DNA from: Porphyrobacter sp. AAP82
GTDB lineage: Bacteria > Pseudomonadota > Alphaproteobacteria > Sphingomonadales > Sphingomonadaceae
NCBI RefSeq assembly: GCF_000331285.1
Contig: NZ_ANFX01000005.1
Location: forward strand, 1-64,000
DNA length: 64,000 nucleotides
Reading direction: 5' to 3'
Numbering within the stretch: the first letter of the stretch is position 1; every line of letters starts with the position of its first letter. Shown piece by piece: positions 60,642 to 64,000 of the stretch. The translations under genes and the position numbers were made by a program. Under the pieces are notes generated by a model. It ran no database searches, was not told the origin of the DNA, and saw nothing but the letters and a program-made list of their open reading frames with translations.

Positions 60642-62111
60642 TCACTCGCCGGGCAGCAATTGCGGGCCGATTGTCGCCGTGGCCGGGGGAATGTCAACGG
60701 TTCTGGTCGAATCCGGGGCCGGTTCGGGATCGCGGTCCCAATCGTTCAGCTTGCTGCTGACGCGGTCGGCATTGACCTGCGGATCGTAAAGCGGCCCGCC
60801 GACATCGAGGTTGAGATCGCGGGCCTCGGCCTTGCCCATCAGCGCCAGCAGATTGAACCCGGCGACATAGGCGTTGCGCCGCGCGGTCACCAGCTGGGCG
60901 CGGGACTGCACCAGTTCCTGCTCGGCATTGAGCACGTCGAGGATCTGGCGGTTGCCGATCGAGTTCTCCGCGCGCACGCCTTCAAGGCTGAGTTCGGCCG
61001 CTTCGACCGCGGCCTGCGAGCTCTTGATGACAGCGTTGGCGGCTTGCCAGGCGGCATAGGTCGAGCGGGTTTCGGCGATGATCTGGCGTTCGGATTCGAT
61101 CACGTCGGTCAGCGCGGCGCTTTCGCGGGCGCTGGCCTGACGCTGGCGGGCGGCGGGCAGGCCACCCTGGAAGATCGGGATCGTCACCCGCACCCCGGCG
61201 TTGGCGGTCTTCTCGCTCTGCGCGAACTGCGCCGCCACCGGACCGCCCAGCGTGCCGTAGAAATCGCTGTACTGGCCGTTGGCGAACAGGCTGACGGTCG
61301 GCAGCCGTCCGGCACCAGCGGCCTTGGTGTCGAACCCGGCGGCCTCGGCGCGCTGCCTGGCGGCTTCGAGGTTGGGATTGTTGTCGAGCGCCGTGACGAT
61401 CGCCTCTCCCACCGTATCGGGCAGGCCCGGCAGCGGGGGCGGAGCGTCGAGCTCGCCCGGGGCCCGGCCGACGAGCCGGATATAGGTCTCGCGCGCGGCG
61501 ATGAGGTTCGATTGCGCGGTCTGGAGATCGCCCTCGGCCACCGCCAGGCGCGAGCGCGACTGGGCGACGTCGGTGATGGTCAGATCGCCGATCTGGAAGC
61601 GGTCGCTGGTCGCCTCGAGATTGGTGCGCAGCACCGCGACATTGTTGGTCGACAGCGCCACCAGCGCCTCGGTCCGCAGCACGTCCATGTAAGCGGCGAC
61701 GACCTGCGAGAACAGCGTGCTTTCGGTGTTGCGCAGGTCCGCCTGCCCGGCCTCGACCCTGTCCTTGGCCGCGGCGATCGCATTGCGCACCGCGCCGCCC
61801 GAATAGATCGGCGCGACCAGCGCCGCGGTCACCCCGAGATTGCGTTCGGGCGCGGTGAAGGAGTTGGCCGACTGGCGCAGGAACTCGATATGGGTCGCGG
61901 TGATATCGACCGAGGGCAGCCCCGATGCGCGCGCGATCGGCACGTTCTCGTCGGTGGCGCGCTGGCTGTCGCGCGCGCCTTCGAGCGTGGGGTTGGTATT
62001 GTAGGCCGCGGCGAGCGCCTCGCGCAGGGTATCGGCCTCAGCCGGGGCGGCGGCGAGCGCCAGCAGGCTCGCCGCTCCCGCGAGGCGCAGCGCAGGGGAG
62101 CGGCGCGTCAT
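60642..62111 (-). CDS. TolC family outer membrane efflux channel
   Basis: A 489-residue TolC/OEP protein with signal peptide (about 1-26) and two coiled OEP repeats: TLREALAAAYNTNPTLEGARD, LAVAEGDLQTAQSNLIAARETYIRLVG (split), and NAEQELVQSRAQLVTARRNAYVAGFNLLALMG in the second half. It forms the outer-membrane tunnel of type I secretion or RND efflux. No inner-membrane partner is adjacent. It overlaps pcm by four bases (ATGA). Confidence 0.92.
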   Translation of the reverse strand: MTRRSPALRLAGAASLLALAAAPAEADTLREALAAAYNTNPTLEGARDSQRATDENVPIARASGLPSVDITATHIEFLRQSANSFTAPERNLGVTAALVAPIYSGGAVRNAIAAAKDRVEAGQADLRNTESTLFSQVVAAYMDVLRTEALVALSTNNVAVLRTNLEATSDRFQIGDLTITDVAQSRSRLAVAEGDLQTAQSNLIAARETYIRLVGRAPGELDAPPPLPGLPDTVGEAIVTALDNNPNLEAARQRAEAAGFDTKAAGAGRLPTVSLFANGQYSDFYGTLGGPVAAQFAQSEKTANAGVRVTIPIFQGGLPAARQRQASARESAALTDVIESERQIIAETRSTYAAWQAANAVIKSSQAAVEAAELSLEGVRAENSIGNRQILDVLNAEQELVQSRAQLVTARRNAYVAGFNLLALMGKAEARDLNLDVGGPLYDPQVNADRVSSKLNDWDRDPEPAPDSTRTVDIPPATATIGPQLLPGE

Positions 62112-62713
62112 GCGAAGGTCCAGCGCCTGGGCGCGGCGAAGGCGGCGAGGACGGGAATGCCGAGATCCTCGAGCGGCTGGAGCGCCACGCTGCCGGCGAC
62201 CTTGCGCCCGCTCGCGAGCCGGGTGACCTGGCGCAGCACCAGGCCGGTGACGATCCGGCCATCATCGGCCAGCACCGCCGCGAGCCCTTCGGGCAGCTGC
62301 TCGATCGCGCCGTCGATGACGACAAGGTCATATTCGCCCGCGCCTTGCAAAGCGGCGGCCTCGGCGGCGGTGACTTCGGTGACGGTCCCTGCGAGCGGAG
62401 CGATCAGCGCCGTGAGGTAGCCGGTGCCCCCGTTCACCACCAGCACCCGCGCGTCGGGCGCCGGCGCCGCTTCGAGCAGCAGCTTGCCGTAGAACAGCGG
62501 GCTGGCGAGGTGGCCGGCATCGCCGAGCGCGACCGCGCGGTCGATATAGGCCTGCGCGCGCCTTTCGGCCGGAAGGAAATCCTCGCGCGGGACGGCGAGC
62601 ATCCGGGCGAGCACATATTCCTCGTTCACGCCGCTGGTGCGCAGCTGGCTGTCGATCATCACGCGGCGGGCGGTTCGGGTGTCGGCAAGGGTCTGCGTCA
62701 TGGTGCTCATCAT
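62108..62713 (-). CDS. Protein-L-isoaspartate O-methyltransferase family protein
   Basis: A 201-residue PCMT-like protein: IDSQLRTSGV, FLPAERRAQAYIDRAVALG, the SAM loop VLVVNGGTGYLTALIAPL and VVIDGAIEQLP. The family repairs isoaspartyl residues, but this short form is the alphaproteobacterial TolC-linked subtype and may have another target. The order pcm-tolC with four-base overlap is common in sphingomonads. The start could be any of the ATGs at 62713, 62710 or 62701. Confidence 0.85.
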   Translation of the reverse strand: MMSTMTQTLADTRTARRVMIDSQLRTSGVNEEYVLARMLAVPREDFLPAERRAQAYIDRAVALGDAGHLASPLFYGKLLLEAAPAPDARVLVVNGGTGYLTALIAPLAGTVTEVTAAEAAALQGAGEYDLVVIDGAIEQLPEGLAAVLADDGRIVTGLVLRQVTRLASGRKVAGSVALQPLEDLGIPVLAAFAAPRRWTFA

Positions 62714-62915
62714 TTCTCGGGTGACTGTATTAGGGTCGCAATACAGCCGGTCAACCCTCTCCTTAAACGGGCCGGCGCGTGCTTCCAAGGCTTTTGCCCG
62801 CTTTCGGCGCGGCCGGAGGCTGACGATTTTACGCCTTTGACCTTGCCGCGCGCTGGTGCTTAGGGAAGCGCGTAAGGCAGTGTGGCGCAATTCGACTTAG
62901 AGAGGGATGGCTTCG

Positions 62916-64000
62916 ATGAGTGACATGACGGGCAACGGGCAGGACGTGCGGATCGAAACCGATTCGCTGGGCGAAGTGGCGGTTCCGGCGAACATGCACT
63001 GGGGCGCGCAGACGCAGCGCTCGATCGTCAACTTTCCGATCGGCGGCGAAACCATGCCGCCGGCACTGGTGCGCGCTCTGGGCGTGCAGAAGCTCTCCGC
63101 CGCGCGCGCGAACATGAAGCTCGGCGTACTCGATGCCGGAATCGGCGAAGCGATCGTCCAGGCCGCGCGCGAGGTGATCGACGGCACTCTTGCCGACCAG
63201 TTCCCGCTGGTGGTGTGGCAGACCGGCAGCGGCACCCAGTCGAACATGAACGCCAACGAGGTGATCGCGAGCCGCGCGAACGAGATTCTCACCGGCCAGA
63301 AGGGCGGCAAGACCCCCGTCCACCCCAACGATCACTGCAACATGGGCCAGTCGTCGAACGACACATTTCCTACCGCGATGCACATCGCCGCGGCGGTCGA
63401 GGCGCTGGATCACCTGATCCCGGCGCTGAAGAAGCTCCACGGCGCGCTTGACGCCAAGGCGCAGGAATTCAGCCAGATCGTCAAGATCGGCCGCACCCAT
63501 TTGCAGGATGCGACCCCGATGACGCTGGGGCAGGAGTTTTCCGGCTACGCCGCGCAGGTTGGTTACGGGATCAAGCGTGTGGAAGCGGCGCTCCCCCGTG
63601 TGCTCGAACTGGCGCAGGGCGGCACCGCCGTGGGCACCGGGATCAACGCCAAGGTCGGCTTCGACACGGCTTTCGCGGCCGAAGTCGCTGCCGAAACCGG
63701 CCACGCTTTCGTCACCGCCCCCAACAAGTTCGAAGCGCTCGCCGCGCATGATGCGATGGTCGAGATTTCGGGCGCGCTCAATGTGCTGGCGGTCAGCCTG
63801 ATGAAGATCGCCAACGACATCCGCCTCTTGGGCTCGGGCCCGCGTTCCGGCCTCGGCGAACTCTCGCTGCCCGCCAACGAGCCGGGCTCCTCGATCATGC
63901 CGGGCAAGGTCAACCCGACCCAGTGCGAGGCGATGACGATGGTCTGCGCGCAGGTGATGGGCAATCACGTGGCGGTGACGGTCGCCGGATCGCACGGGCA
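62916..64000 (+). CDS. fumC: Class II fumarate hydratase, 3' end beyond the window
   Basis: The first 361 residues or so of a FumC, which interconverts fumarate and malate. [35 protein letters not shown] and the signature [11 protein letters not shown] are visible, including the catalytic serine loop. About 100 residues lie beyond the window. Start ATG at 62916 has AGAGGG at ten bases; an in-frame ATG at 62907 is the alternative. It is divergent from pcm; the 202-base gap between them holds no gene. Confidence 0.95.
   Translation, partial: MSDMTGNGQDVRIETDSLGEVAVPANMHWGAQTQRSIVNFPIGGETMPPALVRALGVQKLSAARANMKLGVLDAGIGEAIVQAAREVIDGTLADQFPLVVWQTGSGTQSNMNANEVIASRANEILTGQKGGKTPVHPNDHCNMGQSSNDTFPTAMHIAAAVEALDHLIPALKKLHGALDAKAQEFSQIVKIGRTHLQDATPMTLGQEFSGYAAQVGYGIKRVEAALPRVLELAQGGTAVGTGINAKVGFDTAFAAEVAAETGHAFVTAPNKFEALAAHDAMVEISGALNVLAVSLMKIANDIRLLGSGPRSGLGELSLPANEPGSSIMPGKVNPTQCEAMTMVCAQVMGNHVAVTVAGSHG

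Overview
The window looks like the chromosomal replication-origin region of a GC-rich alphaproteobacterium of the order Sphingomonadales, probably family Erythrobacteraceae. The evidence is the codon use, the families present (TrcR/DUF1013, DUF1192, DUF1491, DUF6489, PopZ/DUF2497, CarD, a sphingomonad-type TolC) and the gene order. It is dense housekeeping sequence. I see no prophage, insertion sequence, CRISPR array, tRNA or rRNA. About 68 protein genes are supported; two run off the ends (a proA-like gene at the left, fumC at the right).

Layout. 0-9 kb: M23 endopeptidase and bactofilin (cell envelope), acyl-CoA ligase, TrcR, a glycosyltransferase coupled to an LpxH-like phosphoesterase, GST and quinone oxidoreductase. 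9-16 kb: clpA, then an exonuclease and ATP-dependent ligase of the ligase-associated DNA repair set, then small conserved proteins. 16-24 kb, mostly on the minus strand: a tight run hemB, three tandem GNAT acetyltransferases, a fused MFS/spermidine-synthase-like protein, gamma-carbonic anhydrase and DUF167, preceded by a second M23 peptidase. 24-36 kb: SUV3-like helicase, S4 protein, FdxA, CarD, two lipoproteins, Sua5/TsaC, acyl-CoA dehydrogenase, DUF815 ATPase, sorbosone dehydrogenase-like protein and free-methionine-sulfoxide reductase.

36.9-52 kb is the core. parB, parA, rsmG, mnmG and mnmE carry a cluster of parS sites. They are followed by DUF6489, dienelactone hydrolase, an NTF2-like protein, two BLUF photoreceptors, rho, hemJ and hemE. 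The 328-base hemE/ppsR gap has DnaA-box-like and GANTC motifs and is the probable oriC. ppsR, maf, aroE, coaE and dnaQ then run away from it as a tightly coupled set. This order is the ancestral alphaproteobacterial origin layout known from Caulobacter.

52-64 kb: hpf-ptsN, PaaI-like thioesterase, DUF1491, SleB-type hydrolase, xthA, erpA, a CBS protein, a [2Fe-2S] thioredoxin-like ferredoxin, an S9 peptidase, a PopZ-like protein, tolC-pcm and fumC. Origin, ParAB, parS and a PopZ-like polar anchor all lie within about 24 kb, so much of a chromosome-segregation apparatus is visible here.

The least expected signals are non-coding or sub-genic: parS sites written into coding frames as a short added peptide, a bulged stem-loop repeat with compensatory changes between copies, BIME-like palindromic repeats, a duplicated ligase 3' end, a cysteine in the P-loop of an acyl-CoA ligase, and a tandem BLUF pair. 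I found no convincing wholly new multigene system.
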